43,067 nucleotides of DNA from an uncultured Anaerofilum sp. (GCA_944385945.1 CALWZD010000002.1:1-43067); one strand, 5' to 3'; positions 1-8,717 are shown, counted from the first letter of the stretch. The notes: generated by a model not told the origin, from the letters alone. A program made the numbers and translations.

Positions 1-490
1 CCAATGCCAGATAGGAAATAAAAATCACCATTTTCAGCACTCCTTCCAGCAAGGTGCGCACTCCATCCAGCGGAACAAAGTTAGACAAAACGCCTACGAT
101 AGCGGTAGGGAGAACGGTAAACAGCACGATCGCCATCAATCCCCCCACAACTGCTGCAAGGCTCATAACAAAGTTTTGTCCTTTTTCGCTTAGGTGTTCG
201 TTGAGCCAGCGATCCAGCTTGCTTTCTTCCTGTTCTGCCGCTTCCTCGCCCATGCTGACCTCTGCCGAATACATTAGGCAGCGATAGCCTACGATCAAAC
301 TTTCGATCATACCGCAAACGCCACGCACCAGTGGGATTTTTTGCCATGGATACGGCTGGGTATCCTCCAATTTCGTTTCGATCTGACCATCCGGTCTGCG
401 AACCGCTGTACAGATCTTTTTCGGTCCTTTCATCATAATTCCCTCGATAAGTGCTTGCCCACCCACCGATGTTTTAAATTTTTCTGCCAT
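1..490 (-). CDS. yqhQ: DUF1385 (YqhQ-like) membrane protein, truncated by window edge
   Basis: The frame opens at an ATG at 490 and stays open to base 1, so the 3' end lies outside the window; about 163 residues are visible. The N-terminus reads MAEKFKTSVGGQALIEGIMMKGP, and the GGQALIEG-MM-GP segment is the hallmark of DUF1385/YqhQ proteins. A later hydrophobic stretch (about residues 108-135) fits the first membrane segments of the family. The ribosome binding site GGAGGGC lies 5 bases before the ATG. YqhQ-type proteins are widespread in Firmicutes and poorly understood. The gene follows the terminator of the histidine kinase operon, so it probably has its own promoter between 491 and 602, although I see no convincing -35/-10 pair. 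Confidence 0.85.
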   Translation of the reverse strand, partial: MAEKFKTSVGGQALIEGIMMKGPKKICTAVRRPDGQIETKLEDTQPYPWQKIPLVRGVCGMIESLIVGYRCLMYSAEVSMGEEAAEQEESKLDRWLNEHLSEKGQNFVMSLAAVVGGLMAIVLFTVLPTAIVGVLSNFVPLDGVRTLLEGVLKMVIFISYLAL

Positions 491-503
491 AAAAGCCCTC
501 CAA

Positions 504-545
504 ATGCAGTCGGTTACATTCATCCACAAGTCGGTTTGACTGCAT
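504..545 (-). repeat. 8-bp inverted repeat in yqhQ leader
   Basis: ATGCAGTC at 504-511 is the exact reverse complement of GACTGCAT at 538-545, separated by 26 bases. A GTCGGTT motif occurs twice inside or overlapping the arms (509-515 and 530-536). It ends 14 bases upstream of the yqhQ start, so it could be an operator or a leader hairpin. No function can be assigned from sequence. Confidence 0.4.
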
Positions 546-602
546 ACAAGCATAAGTTTACACTTTTTTACCCTATTTGTACAGAACTTGCATAAAAATT
601 TC

Positions 603-631
603 AAAAAGCGATGGCAAAATCGCCACCGCTT
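603..631 (-). terminator. Rho-independent terminator of the two-component operon
   Basis: Read on the minus strand, AAAAGCGGTGGC pairs with GCCATCGCTTTT across a short loop with one mismatch, followed by a T run and further T-rich sequence. It starts directly after the histidine kinase stop codon at 632. Confidence 0.75.
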
Positions 632-2068
632 TTATGCGAAGTTTTGCGGAACAGGTCCCTTTGCTCCCAACAACGGTAAGCGCACCGTTACGGTCGTACC
701 ATGTCCTAAAGTGCTTGCAATATCTACATCGCCGTCCATCGCTTTCACGATTTCGTCTACCACTGCCAGTCCGATGCCACTGCCTCGCACCGAGTTTTTT
801 GCTTTAAAAAATTTGAGTTTTACATTTTCCAAATCATCCGGTGCAATGCCACGTCCTTCATCACGAATCTGGACAAAAGCACTTTCGCCATCCTGCAAAA
901 AGTCAATGGTGATACTGCCACCCTCGTTGGAATATTTCACTGCATTGTCCAAAATATTGATGAACACCTGTCGTAGCCGATTGGGGTCTGCCAATACGGG
1001 CAGCGGAAGCTGCGGCTCCTCGTAACACAAACGCAGCCCTTGCTGGTACATTCTTGCCTGCATCATCAACACGGCATCGCTGACTTCGGCAACCAGATCC
1101 ACACGCTGAAACTCCATTTTTACCCCGCTTTGCAGCCGAGAAAAATCCAACAATTCTTCCACCATAGCATACAAGCGATCGGTTTCTTTCGAGATGATTT
1201 CCATGCCCTTTTGATAATTTTCATTTTGCGGCGAAAGGTGGGGCAAGGTTTCCAACCACCCTTTGATGGAGGTAAGGGGGGTGCGCAGTTCGTGGCTTAC
1301 ACTGCTGATAAACTCGTTTTTCATTTTTTCGGTGCGTTGCAGTTCTTGTGCCATATGGTTTATGCTTTCGCACAAACGTCCTACCTCGCCCTCATACTCC
1401 TGCTCAATTTGAATATCCAGTTCTCCCCGTGCAATGCGACGTGCAGTTGCTTCCACTGCATTTAAGGGGCGCACGATTCCTTTCACAAAGAACAACCCCG
1501 ACGAAACGCTAAACAGCAGAATCACACCACACACCAATACCGAAAATACGACCAGTTCTGCCAGTTGCTGGTCTACCAGCATAAGGCTTGTGACCAACCG
1601 TATGGCGGCTACCTCATCTGACGGATAAGGTACCAGATAGGTAACTGCAATTACTTTTTCCCCCGTGGATGTGCGGTAGATCGTTTCTCCCCGTCCACTG
1701 CTATTTTCCACAGCCAGCAGATAATCCTCCGGCACCGCTGATCCCGGTACACGACCGCTGGAAGTGGACAAAATTTGTCCATTGTTGCGCAATAACATCA
1801 ACTCAAAGCGATCTTTTGCATCGAATTGTTCTACCATCTGGCGCAACAACAGCGCACGGTCAGCAGCGGCAGCGGCATCGGGCTGTTGAGTACCAGTAAC
1901 TTTCAAGGAACCGGAGATACTATAAAATCGGTTGTCCATCGCACGGCGTACACCATCGTAATAGCTTGTGTACATCGAACTGATAAAAATTGCTTCCGCT
2001 CCAATCAGCAATAACAACAGCAACAGCAGATTTGTTTTAATCCATTTGCGTGTAATTCCATATCGCAT
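632..2068 (-). CDS. Sensor histidine kinase (HAMP-HisKA-HATPase)
   Basis: This 478-residue membrane kinase should autophosphorylate and pass phosphate to the response regulator encoded just upstream. It has an N-terminal membrane segment (about 14-32), an extracytoplasmic region of about 130 residues, and a second membrane segment (about 172-195). A HAMP linker follows (about 195-247), then a HisKA domain with the phosphoacceptor in SHELRTPL (His259). The C-terminal ATPase carries an N box (NILDNAVKYS), a G1 box (DEGRGIAPDD) and a G2 box (GSGIGLAV). It lies 21 bases downstream of the regulator gene and is last in the operon. The external sensor domain has no recognisable family signature, so the signal is unknown. 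Confidence 0.93.
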   Translation of the reverse strand: MRYGITRKWIKTNLLLLLLLLIGAEAIFISSMYTSYYDGVRRAMDNRFYSISGSLKVTGTQQPDAAAAADRALLLRQMVEQFDAKDRFELMLLRNNGQILSTSSGRVPGSAVPEDYLLAVENSSGRGETIYRTSTGEKVIAVTYLVPYPSDEVAAIRLVTSLMLVDQQLAELVVFSVLVCGVILLFSVSSGLFFVKGIVRPLNAVEATARRIARGELDIQIEQEYEGEVGRLCESINHMAQELQRTEKMKNEFISSVSHELRTPLTSIKGWLETLPHLSPQNENYQKGMEIISKETDRLYAMVEELLDFSRLQSGVKMEFQRVDLVAEVSDAVLMMQARMYQQGLRLCYEEPQLPLPVLADPNRLRQVFINILDNAVKYSNEGGSITIDFLQDGESAFVQIRDEGRGIAPDDLENVKLKFFKAKNSVRGSGIGLAVVDEIVKAMDGDVDIASTLGHGTTVTVRLPLLGAKGPVPQNFA

Positions 2069-2089
2069 GGTCGTTCCCGCTTTCTTCTT

Positions 2090-2791
2090 TTAACCTTTCC
2101 AGCGATAGCCATATCCCCAAACGGTAAGGATGTGCTGCGGGCTGGACGGCTCGTCCTCAATCTTCATACGAAGCCGACGAATGTTTACATCGACGATTTT
2201 TACATCGCCAAAATAATTTTCGCCCCATACACCCTCTAGGATTTTCTCACGAACCATAGCCGTCCCCTGATTCTCGAAAAACAGTTCCATGATTTGGAAT
2301 TCTACCTGTGTCAGGTCGATTGGCTGATCACGCTTATACAAAATCCTGCTTTTTCGGTCCAGCGCAAAAATGCCGCTTTGGATGCGGTCAGCTTGCTGGG
2401 AAGTCTGCTCGGGTGCTGTGCGCCCAACCCGACGGCACAGTGCCTCTACACGGGCAAGCAACTCACTTACACTGAAAGGCTTGGTCATATAGTCATCGGC
2501 ACCAATCGACAAGCCTTGTATCTTATCTTGTTCCTGACTTTTTGCACTTAAAATGATGATACCGATGGAATTGTTCTGCCGTCTAATGGTTTCACATAGC
2601 GAAAAACCGTTCATCCCCGGCAACATCACATCCAAAATCGCTACATCATAGGGCTGGTTCGTTTCGATCAGCGTCAGTGCTTTTTCTGCACTTTCTGCCT
2701 CATCTACTTGGCAATCGCTCAGCCGTAAATTCAGCGAAATCAATTCACGAATGGGTGCTTCATCTTCTACAACCAGTACACGTTTTGCCAT
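2090..2791 (-). CDS. OmpR/PhoB-family response regulator
   Basis: This 233-residue DNA-binding regulator should be phosphorylated by the adjacent kinase. The receiver domain (1-120) has the acidic pair E9/D10, phosphoacceptor Asp54 (in AILDVMLPG), Ser82 at the switch position and Lys104 in TKPF. The C-terminal winged-helix domain (about 137-232) contains the typical VDVNIRRLRMKIED recognition region and ends in YGYRWKG. The ATG at 2791 follows a GGGAGG ribosome binding site. The gene sits between the lipoprotein and kinase genes, 19 and 21 bases away, so the three are almost certainly co-transcribed. Confidence 0.95.
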   Translation of the reverse strand: MAKRVLVVEDEAPIRELISLNLRLSDCQVDEAESAEKALTLIETNQPYDVAILDVMLPGMNGFSLCETIRRQNNSIGIIILSAKSQEQDKIQGLSIGADDYMTKPFSVSELLARVEALCRRVGRTAPEQTSQQADRIQSGIFALDRKSRILYKRDQPIDLTQVEFQIMELFFENQGTAMVREKILEGVWGENYFGDVKIVDVNIRRLRMKIEDEPSSPQHILTVWGYGYRWKG

Positions 2792-2810
2792 TTTTCAAAT
2801 CCTCCCGACC

Positions 2811-4076
2811 TTACAATAGATAAACTTCGTCAAAAACGATCGTTTCGTACTTAAAATAAGCTTCATTCAGCTGTGCCATCACTCTTGTTTGCCCCACTAT
2901 ACAAAGCTGTTGATATTTTTGCAAAGCATTTGGAAGCTGTTTTTCCTTTGCGTAAGCAACAACGTTTAAATACCATCTTCCACCATCCAAGCTGCACACC
3001 TGCCAACTATTGGAAAAAGAACCGTCCACGACCATAATTTTCCCCATAAGTGCAACAGGCAGGCGCACAAAGTACCCATACTCCATATCCAAAATTCCAA
3101 ATTGCACAACGGTATTGCTTTTGCGGGTGAAATCACGCCATGTAATAAAGCTTAACCGCCTTGCACTGTTTACCGTGGTAATCTCTTGCTCTACTACTGG
3201 AATCTCCACGATACCATCGCCATTGATGTCGGTGCTAAGCAGACCGGGCTTCAGACGGGCTGTCTGGTCGACCGTGGTTAGCATATCCGAAGTGACATAG
3301 GGGGAAAGCTGTTTGTTTTGTGCATCATAGCAAAGCAACTGACTGATGAGGTAGCCACTTTGGTCCAGACCGTCCACAATGATGTAATGTTGCCCATTTT
3401 TGCTAAAATAGGCAATCGCTTCACAACTGGAAAAGCGTTTATCCAGTTGCAAATCCGGAATCAGATGAAGTTCGTTTTCTGTGCCGGTCAAAATCGTTAA
3501 CGACAACTGTTCATTTTGCTCACGCACCATTACAACATCCTGTTTTCCAGCACCAGTCAAATCTTCCAACAAGTAGCCGGTACAAGGCCAGACCGAATTT
3601 TCTTTTAAGGTGGCATCTGCGTATGAGTACACCGCCAGATAGTCCTCTGCGCCTGCGGCGGCAGCTGAATATAAAACAAGCAACTCATTGCCTGTACCAT
3701 ACTGCAAATTGCCCTGCGAAATGCTTTCCACATCGGTAGAGGGGCCCTCCACCTCCTGTGTTACAAGCCACTCCTCGCCGTTGTTTTCCAATACAGCCAA
3801 GTGAACATTTAATCCTTTGCTTTCGCTTTGATACAGAACCACTGCCTCCTGTGCGCCATCGCCGTCCAAATCGCTGAATAAAAACGGGCTGGAGGTTTCA
3901 CCTCCACGTGGATACTTCAGCTGTGCCGATTCGCCTAAGTATGCATTCAATGCTCGCTGCACCACGCTCAACTCAGGAGAAAGCTGTGGCGCACGGAGTA
4001 ATTCCTCGGCAGACGGCTGTGCTGCACAACCGCAAAGAAGTGTGATAAAAACAATGCTCAACAGCAGTTTTATCAT
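2811..4076 (-). CDS. Lipoprotein with VCBS/FG-GAP-like repeats, co-operonic with two-component system
   Basis: This 421-residue protein has a short hydrophobic signal and a lipobox ending LLCGC, with lipidation predicted at Cys17. It is therefore probably anchored outside the membrane. The body contains calcium-loop-like segments of FG-GAP/VCBS type (FSDLDGDGAQEAVVLY near residue 68, DLTGAGKQDVVMV in the middle, STDINGDGIVEIPVV near 280), which suggests a beta-propeller. It is first in the operon with the response regulator and kinase, after a good promoter at 4181-4209. Accessory lipoproteins of this kind can act as ligand-sensing partners of a kinase, but that role is inference. The exact family is not recognised. 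Confidence 0.8.
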   Translation of the reverse strand: MIKLLLSIVFITLLCGCAAQPSAEELLRAPQLSPELSVVQRALNAYLGESAQLKYPRGGETSSPFLFSDLDGDGAQEAVVLYQSESKGLNVHLAVLENNGEEWLVTQEVEGPSTDVESISQGNLQYGTGNELLVLYSAAAAGAEDYLAVYSYADATLKENSVWPCTGYLLEDLTGAGKQDVVMVREQNEQLSLTILTGTENELHLIPDLQLDKRFSSCEAIAYFSKNGQHYIIVDGLDQSGYLISQLLCYDAQNKQLSPYVTSDMLTTVDQTARLKPGLLSTDINGDGIVEIPVVEQEITTVNSARRLSFITWRDFTRKSNTVVQFGILDMEYGYFVRLPVALMGKIMVVDGSFSNSWQVCSLDGGRWYLNVVAYAKEKQLPNALQKYQQLCIVGQTRVMAQLNEAYFKYETIVFDEVYLL

Positions 4077-4180
4077 TTTATATCCACTCCCTTTTTCTTT
4101 ATAAAAGCAACCGCACCCAAATGACCTTTCTAAGTAAACTCCACACTTGGCATACAGCTGGTCGATTTCAAACCACCTTT

Positions 4181-4209
4181 ATTGTACCATATTATTTTAA
4201 CATCATCAA
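4181..4209 (-). promoter_or_regulatory. Sigma-A-type promoter for lipoprotein/two-component operon
   Basis: On the minus strand, TTGATG (4209-4204) and TACAAT (4186-4181) are separated by 17 bases. A TGG before the -10 box gives an extended -10. The lipoprotein start lies about 100 bases downstream at 4076. Confidence 0.7.
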
Positions 4210-4231
4210 GCAACCCAAACCATGGTAAAAC

Positions 4232-4261
4232 AAAAGCTTCCCCTAAAACAGGGAAGCTTTT
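4232..4261 (-). terminator. Rho-independent terminator after GH25/SpoIID gene
   Basis: A perfect 11-bp stem (AAAAGCTTCCC at 4232-4242 and GGGAAGCTTTT at 4251-4261) encloses an 8-base loop. On the minus strand it is followed by TTTTGTTTT. It lies about 45 bases beyond the stop at 4305 and separates this operon from the promoter at 4181-4209. Confidence 0.8.
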
Positions 4262-4304
4262 GGCTGTTAAAAAGTTTTTTACTCTAAACAATTTTACAGG
4301 CTGT

Positions 4305-7300
4305 TCAGCTTTCGATGGTACTAATGACTGTGTTGGGGAAATAGTGGCTTAGGATTCGCTGATAGTTCCAACCTTCATACTTGATATAGCCTGCTGCTCC
4401 GTATTGGCTCATACCAACACAATGTCCGTTCCCATACGATAAGAAAACAAAGGTTTGATTTTGCGGATTATATCTGATTTCGAAATCGGTAGTAAGGATA
4501 GGAGAAAAGTTATCGTTTAAAGTCCCCGCCTTTATCGTCTTTCCGCAAATGGTCAAACTGGTGATATATCCACCGGCATTCCGTCCATTGATGGTGAACC
4601 ATGTGCCGGGGTCTGGATAACCACTTGTGTCGATGCCATGTTTCGCCTTTAACTCTGCCGACAGTTCAGCAGCTGTTCTTGTGCGGGAGGTGGTTGGAAA
4701 ATACTGTGGTGCCATTTTTTCGTCGTATTTGCTTTCGATACCCGCAACCAAATAAGGCAGATCTGTCGACCAATAGTCGCCTGAAGAATTGGTTTTGCCG
4801 TTTGAACAAGATCCATATACAGCAAGGATCGGATTCCCACCATAGGTGAGAATCTGATCCTCGACAGCAGCAATTTGTGTTTTGATCAGAGAATAGTTTC
4901 CGCTGTAATTTAGCCCTACCGAAGGAATCGCTTCGCCGTTCGTATAGTTATACATCAACCAACTGTGTGCTGCAACTGCCTGTGCCTGATACAGCTGTGT
5001 ACGGTCGTTTCCGGTCAAGGTCAAACCGTTGCCTACCTCGTTATTCACGATAGCAGCCAATATATTCAGCATCGTATCTTCCACAACTGCACCGTTGGCA
5101 TTTTCGTTGCGAACTTTAAACAAGGCGTTGACTTCATCGCCTGTATTATTACTGCCCTGAATCAAACCGCTGTAATCTTTATACAAATAGTTCATATCAA
5201 CATTTCCGTTGATACCGGGCACTCTGCCATCGCTGCGATACTGCCACATTGCACAGCGTCCTGCCCAAACGGGGTTTTGTACGCTGGTGCGATAGTCTGC
5301 GATCCACATATCGTATCCTTCACTGTAAAGCTGCTCTGCATTTACATACGATTGCGACCAAACTGTATACATATACATACCGGGATAATATCCCTTTTGC
5401 TCCAGCAAAACCATCTGGTAGCGAAGCTGATCGGTACGCTGCTGATAAGTCATCGCACTCAGCAAGGAGTTATCCTCTTGATCGACAAACACCGGCAGAT
5501 CCAAACGGTAGCCGTCTTTTTCCAGCTTTTTCATCGCTGTTACAAAAGCGTTGATCTCTGTTTGTGCTTCTGCGGTATTCACTGCATATGTGTAGATGTA
5601 AGCACCTACTTTAATGCCATATTTTTTGGCTTCACGCACATTGTAGTCGAACATCGTGTCGACACCGCCAACAGTTTGGTTCACTCGATCCCAGCCTACT
5701 GCACGGATGATGGCATATTGAATGCCGCTTTCCGCTACTGCTTTCCAGTTGATCACTCCCTGATGATAAGAAACGTCGATACACGCAGTGGCAGAAAGTT
5801 TGGTCAAAACACCGTTTTCGTCGGCACGGTAAGAAACACCATTCACTTCGATGGTCTGATTGGTCACGATCTTTCCTTGACGCACAAAATACTGGCATCC
5901 GTTATAGTCAAAGATCGCATCGCCCCACTGTTGGGCTCCATCCGGTGTAAAGAAATATAGCCATTCGCCAATTTTTACTACACCTGTTTTCATAACGCCC
6001 GTTGCAGGATCGAAATAGGAATTTGCATGGTAGCTACCAAAATCACGGTTGATCCAGCCTGTTTGTACGACACCGTTTACGATGTAATATGTTTTATCAT
6101 CATTTACTGTGATTCCGTTTTCGCCCCATTGCAAACCACCGTTGCTCATAAACAAGTAATTTACACCGTCGATCGTGCAGAAGCCTGTTTTCATAACGCC
6201 CGTTGCAGGATCGAAATAGGAATTTGCACGGTAGCTGCCAAAATCTCGGTTGACCCAACCTGTTACCAAACAGCCGTTCTGGGAACAGTATGTATTTCCA
6301 TCTAATTGCGGAAAATCGTTCCAAGCACGTGCGCCATTTTCATAAAAGAACATCTTTTGGCCATTGACTGTCCGAATCCCTATTGCTGCTGCACCGTTGT
6401 CATTGGGATCAAAGTACACTGCGGCTATATAATCTCCAAAGTCAACATTTGTCAACCCGGTATAGACCACACCGTTTTCTATTTTGTAGAATTTATCCCA
6501 ACTTAAATAACCGGCCCATGCACGTGAACCGTCCTCGTAAAAGGCACACAGTTCGTTACCGATTTTAAGGATTTTCTTTTGAGCCATCGCACCCAAATCA
6601 TTGGGATCATAGTACACATCTGCGCTGTAAGAACCAAAATTCTTATTGACAAATCCTGTCAGCAATCGTCCGTTCAATGCCTCATAAACTTTTCCATTCC
6701 ATTCAATCGGTGCTGTCCATGCCAAGGCTCCGTTTTCATAAAAGAAGAAATAACCGCCTTCGCTGCCACCGGGGCCCTGTTCAATATAGTGTGGTCCCAC
6801 CAGCAACTGACCATTGGGGTCTATATACACCGATGCACTGTATGAGCCAAAATTTTGTGATGACCATCCACTACCATTGACAGCTAACGTTGCAGAATCG
6901 GATTCCTTGTCTTGCGTACCGTCTACGGAATCTTCTGTTTCTGTACTGTCAGGAGTTTCCTCCGGTACGCTGCTATCGGGAGTTTCTCCCGGCACATTGC
7001 TGTCGGGAGTTTCCTCCGGTACGCTGCTGTCGGGAGTTTCCTCCGGTATGCTGCTATCGGGAGTTTCCTCCGGTACACTGCTATCGGGAGTTTCTCCCGG
7101 TACATTGCTGTCGGGAGTTTCCTCCGGCACGGTGCTGCTGGGAGTTTCCTCCGGCACGGTGCTGCTGGGAGTTTCTTCCAAAACTGCGCTGTCGGGAGCC
7201 TGTGTCGGCATTGCATTACTTTCAGGTTGCTCGATTTGAACGCCCTCTCCCGATCCATCTAAACTAAATTCCGTTTGCAGACTTTTTGCTGCATCTGGCG

Positions 7301-7379
7301 ACACACTGCCTGCGTAAACATTAGCGCATAGTGAAACTACCATCAAAAACACCGTAACAAGTGATACTATTTTCTTCAA
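4305..7379 (-). CDS. Secreted GH25 lysozyme-SpoIID fusion with wall-binding repeats
   Basis: This protein of about 1,024 residues is probably exported and acts on peptidoglycan. Residues 1-24 form a signal peptide ending near NVYA. Nine 9-residue TPDSSVPEE-type repeats (about 70-150) make an acidic linker. About six aromatic/Gly repeats containing FGSYxAxxYFDP and FYENGARAW follow (about 170-530), resembling choline/cell-wall-binding repeats. A GH25 muramidase domain (about 532-738) starts at CIDVSYHQG and has the acidic VDQED motif. A SpoIID-like domain (about 755-1024) has NNEVGN, QAQAVAAHSW and a GHCVGMSQYGA signature, where the family usually has GHGVGMSQYG. I prefer a TTG start at 7379, six bases after GAGGTG; the GTG at 7388 overlaps that site. 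It is last of the wecB operon. The order of the two enzymatic domains is clear, the substrate is inferred. Confidence 0.85.
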   Translation of the reverse strand: MKKIVSLVTVFLMVVSLCANVYAGSVSPDAAKSLQTEFSLDGSGEGVQIEQPESNAMPTQAPDSAVLEETPSSTVPEETPSSTVPEETPDSNVPGETPDSSVPEETPDSSIPEETPDSSVPEETPDSNVPGETPDSSVPEETPDSTETEDSVDGTQDKESDSATLAVNGSGWSSQNFGSYSASVYIDPNGQLLVGPHYIEQGPGGSEGGYFFFYENGALAWTAPIEWNGKVYEALNGRLLTGFVNKNFGSYSADVYYDPNDLGAMAQKKILKIGNELCAFYEDGSRAWAGYLSWDKFYKIENGVVYTGLTNVDFGDYIAAVYFDPNDNGAAAIGIRTVNGQKMFFYENGARAWNDFPQLDGNTYCSQNGCLVTGWVNRDFGSYRANSYFDPATGVMKTGFCTIDGVNYLFMSNGGLQWGENGITVNDDKTYYIVNGVVQTGWINRDFGSYHANSYFDPATGVMKTGVVKIGEWLYFFTPDGAQQWGDAIFDYNGCQYFVRQGKIVTNQTIEVNGVSYRADENGVLTKLSATACIDVSYHQGVINWKAVAESGIQYAIIRAVGWDRVNQTVGGVDTMFDYNVREAKKYGIKVGAYIYTYAVNTAEAQTEINAFVTAMKKLEKDGYRLDLPVFVDQEDNSLLSAMTYQQRTDQLRYQMVLLEQKGYYPGMYMYTVWSQSYVNAEQLYSEGYDMWIADYRTSVQNPVWAGRCAMWQYRSDGRVPGINGNVDMNYLYKDYSGLIQGSNNTGDEVNALFKVRNENANGAVVEDTMLNILAAIVNNEVGNGLTLTGNDRTQLYQAQAVAAHSWLMYNYTNGEAIPSVGLNYSGNYSLIKTQIAAVEDQILTYGGNPILAVYGSCSNGKTNSSGDYWSTDLPYLVAGIESKYDEKMAPQYFPTTSRTRTAAELSAELKAKHGIDTSGYPDPGTWFTINGRNAGGYITSLTICGKTIKAGTLNDNFSPILTTDFEIRYNPQNQTFVFLSYGNGHCVGMSQYGAAGYIKYEGWNYQRILSHYFPNTVISTIES
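6930..7172 (-). repeat. 27-bp tandem repeats encoding TPDSSVPEE units
   Basis: Nine consecutive 27-base units lie inside the GH25/SpoIID gene. Each encodes a TP[DS]S[STN]xP[EG]E variant, and the last (TPDSTETED) is degenerate. Silent and replacement differences between units show it is a coding minisatellite, and copy number could vary by slippage without shifting the frame. Confidence 0.85.
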
Positions 7380-7421
7380 TCGGTTCACCTCATCTGGTAG
7401 TACATTTCTGGTTTATTTCAA

Positions 7422-8717
7422 TTAAAACAATTCATCAAAGTTGACACGTGGGAAGACTTCCAGTTTTCCTCCACGGGTAGCATTGTAAATTTCGATTCCT
7501 TTTAAATCGCAAAAATATTTTGCTGTATGGAATCCTTTGGTGATGTATTCAAAGGACTTCAGCAAATCGCCTGTTTCCTGTTGGATACGCTCCATCTCTT
7601 GCTGGGTATTATAGGAATTTGAAAAATGCTGCTTTTGGGAAAGATCAAAAACAACGGTTCCATCCTCATTTGTTTTCACCGGAAAAGAATTATCAACACC
7701 CAGCAAATAGATTTTTGTAAATCCCATATAAACGGCGAAATTGATCATTTTTACGGTGATGGTGCCCCAAAAATGAACACCTTTTTCAATATCATAGTTA
7801 AACCACGCATCGCTGCGCTCGCCCACCTGCAAAAAAGGATAATAAATGGCATTTGCAATAGGAGGCAGATTTTGATTGATAATACTTTGACACGGCAACA
7901 TCAAAGGCTTTTCTTCCATCGCACTAATTTCATCGTAATAGCTTTCGATATAGCCCAAATCGGAAGCTGCCCAAACATCCGGACGCCAATCGGTTTCGCT
8001 GTAAATTTTGTTGATGCGCTTTGATGCAAAACAAAAAGCATGATTTTGCTTCAAGACGGACAAATCCTCTGCTCGCAAGCTGGGACCATTTCCGATAATA
8101 AAACAAGTTTCGCCCTTATGTGTATCTTTCAAAGCCTGCAACCGCTGACGGTTGCCCTTTACTTGCTGCTCGACCACTGCCAGCTGAAGATTAGAAAACA
8201 GGCAATCGTATCCATATTTTTCCATCCATGTTTCGGTGGAAAGGATCTTTTTCCATGTTTCCTCGTCTGTCTTATTCTGCTTGATCTGATTTTCGATAAA
8301 ATCCGTTTTTTCAAGCAACCCCCGTTCCAATTCCTGCAAGTGCTGGTCGCAAAGTCTTGCATCCTGTGCAACGGTTGCTACTTTGCTTTGCAGATCCTGT
8401 TCGGCATCCTGCAACTGCTTTTGCAAAGTTTGTTCGACGGCTCGAAATTCCTTTTGCAAGGTTCGTTCGGCAGCTTGAAATTTGTTTTCCATGCTTACCA
8501 GTTTGCTTTTGGAATCTTGTTCCAATTTGGCAGTTTCCCGCAAAATGTATCGTTCTACATTTTTTTCCAAAGCATCCATTCTGGCTTGCATATCCTGTTC
8601 AATACGCAAGGTCTGTGCAAGCATTCCCTGCTCAAGAGCATCTACTTTCCCTCTGTTTTGCTTCAGTTGCAAATCGACCGAACGCAAAATCTCACGAAGT
8701 TTTTTTACCGGTCCCAT
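7422..8717 (-). CDS. Coiled-coil protein with DUF115 / MAF_flag10-like (GT42-like) glycosyltransferase domain
   Basis: The first about 175 of 431 residues are a long heptad-rich coiled coil (runs such as EQTLQKQLQDAEQDLQSK). The C-terminal half opens with CFIIGNGPSLRAEDL and later has GFTKIYLLGVDNSF. A GNGPSL loop and a G-x-x-x-IYLxGxD strand are shared by DUF115/MptE-like proteins, flagellar Maf glycosyltransferases and GT42 sialyltransferases. A glycosyltransferase role with a nonulosonic acid donor is therefore plausible but inferred. The ATG at 8717 has GGGGGAAC upstream; the in-frame start at 8756 lies beside a hairpin and lacks such a site. It lies between the triple glycosyltransferase and the GH25 gene in one operon. 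No signal peptide is visible, so it is probably cytoplasmic. Confidence 0.75.
   Translation of the reverse strand: MGPVKKLREILRSVDLQLKQNRGKVDALEQGMLAQTLRIEQDMQARMDALEKNVERYILRETAKLEQDSKSKLVSMENKFQAAERTLQKEFRAVEQTLQKQLQDAEQDLQSKVATVAQDARLCDQHLQELERGLLEKTDFIENQIKQNKTDEETWKKILSTETWMEKYGYDCLFSNLQLAVVEQQVKGNRQRLQALKDTHKGETCFIIGNGPSLRAEDLSVLKQNHAFCFASKRINKIYSETDWRPDVWAASDLGYIESYYDEISAMEEKPLMLPCQSIINQNLPPIANAIYYPFLQVGERSDAWFNYDIEKGVHFWGTITVKMINFAVYMGFTKIYLLGVDNSFPVKTNEDGTVVFDLSQKQHFSNSYNTQQEMERIQQETGDLLKSFEYITKGFHTAKYFCDLKGIEIYNATRGGKLEVFPRVNFDELF

Noticed and set aside
6930-7172. CRISPR array
   Set aside because: The units are contiguous with no unique spacers and are translated inside a surface protein.
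6814-7267. Repetitive open frames in several registers over the 27-bp repeats
   Set aside because: A 27-base period keeps every frame open by chance; only the frame with signal peptide and downstream domains makes sense.
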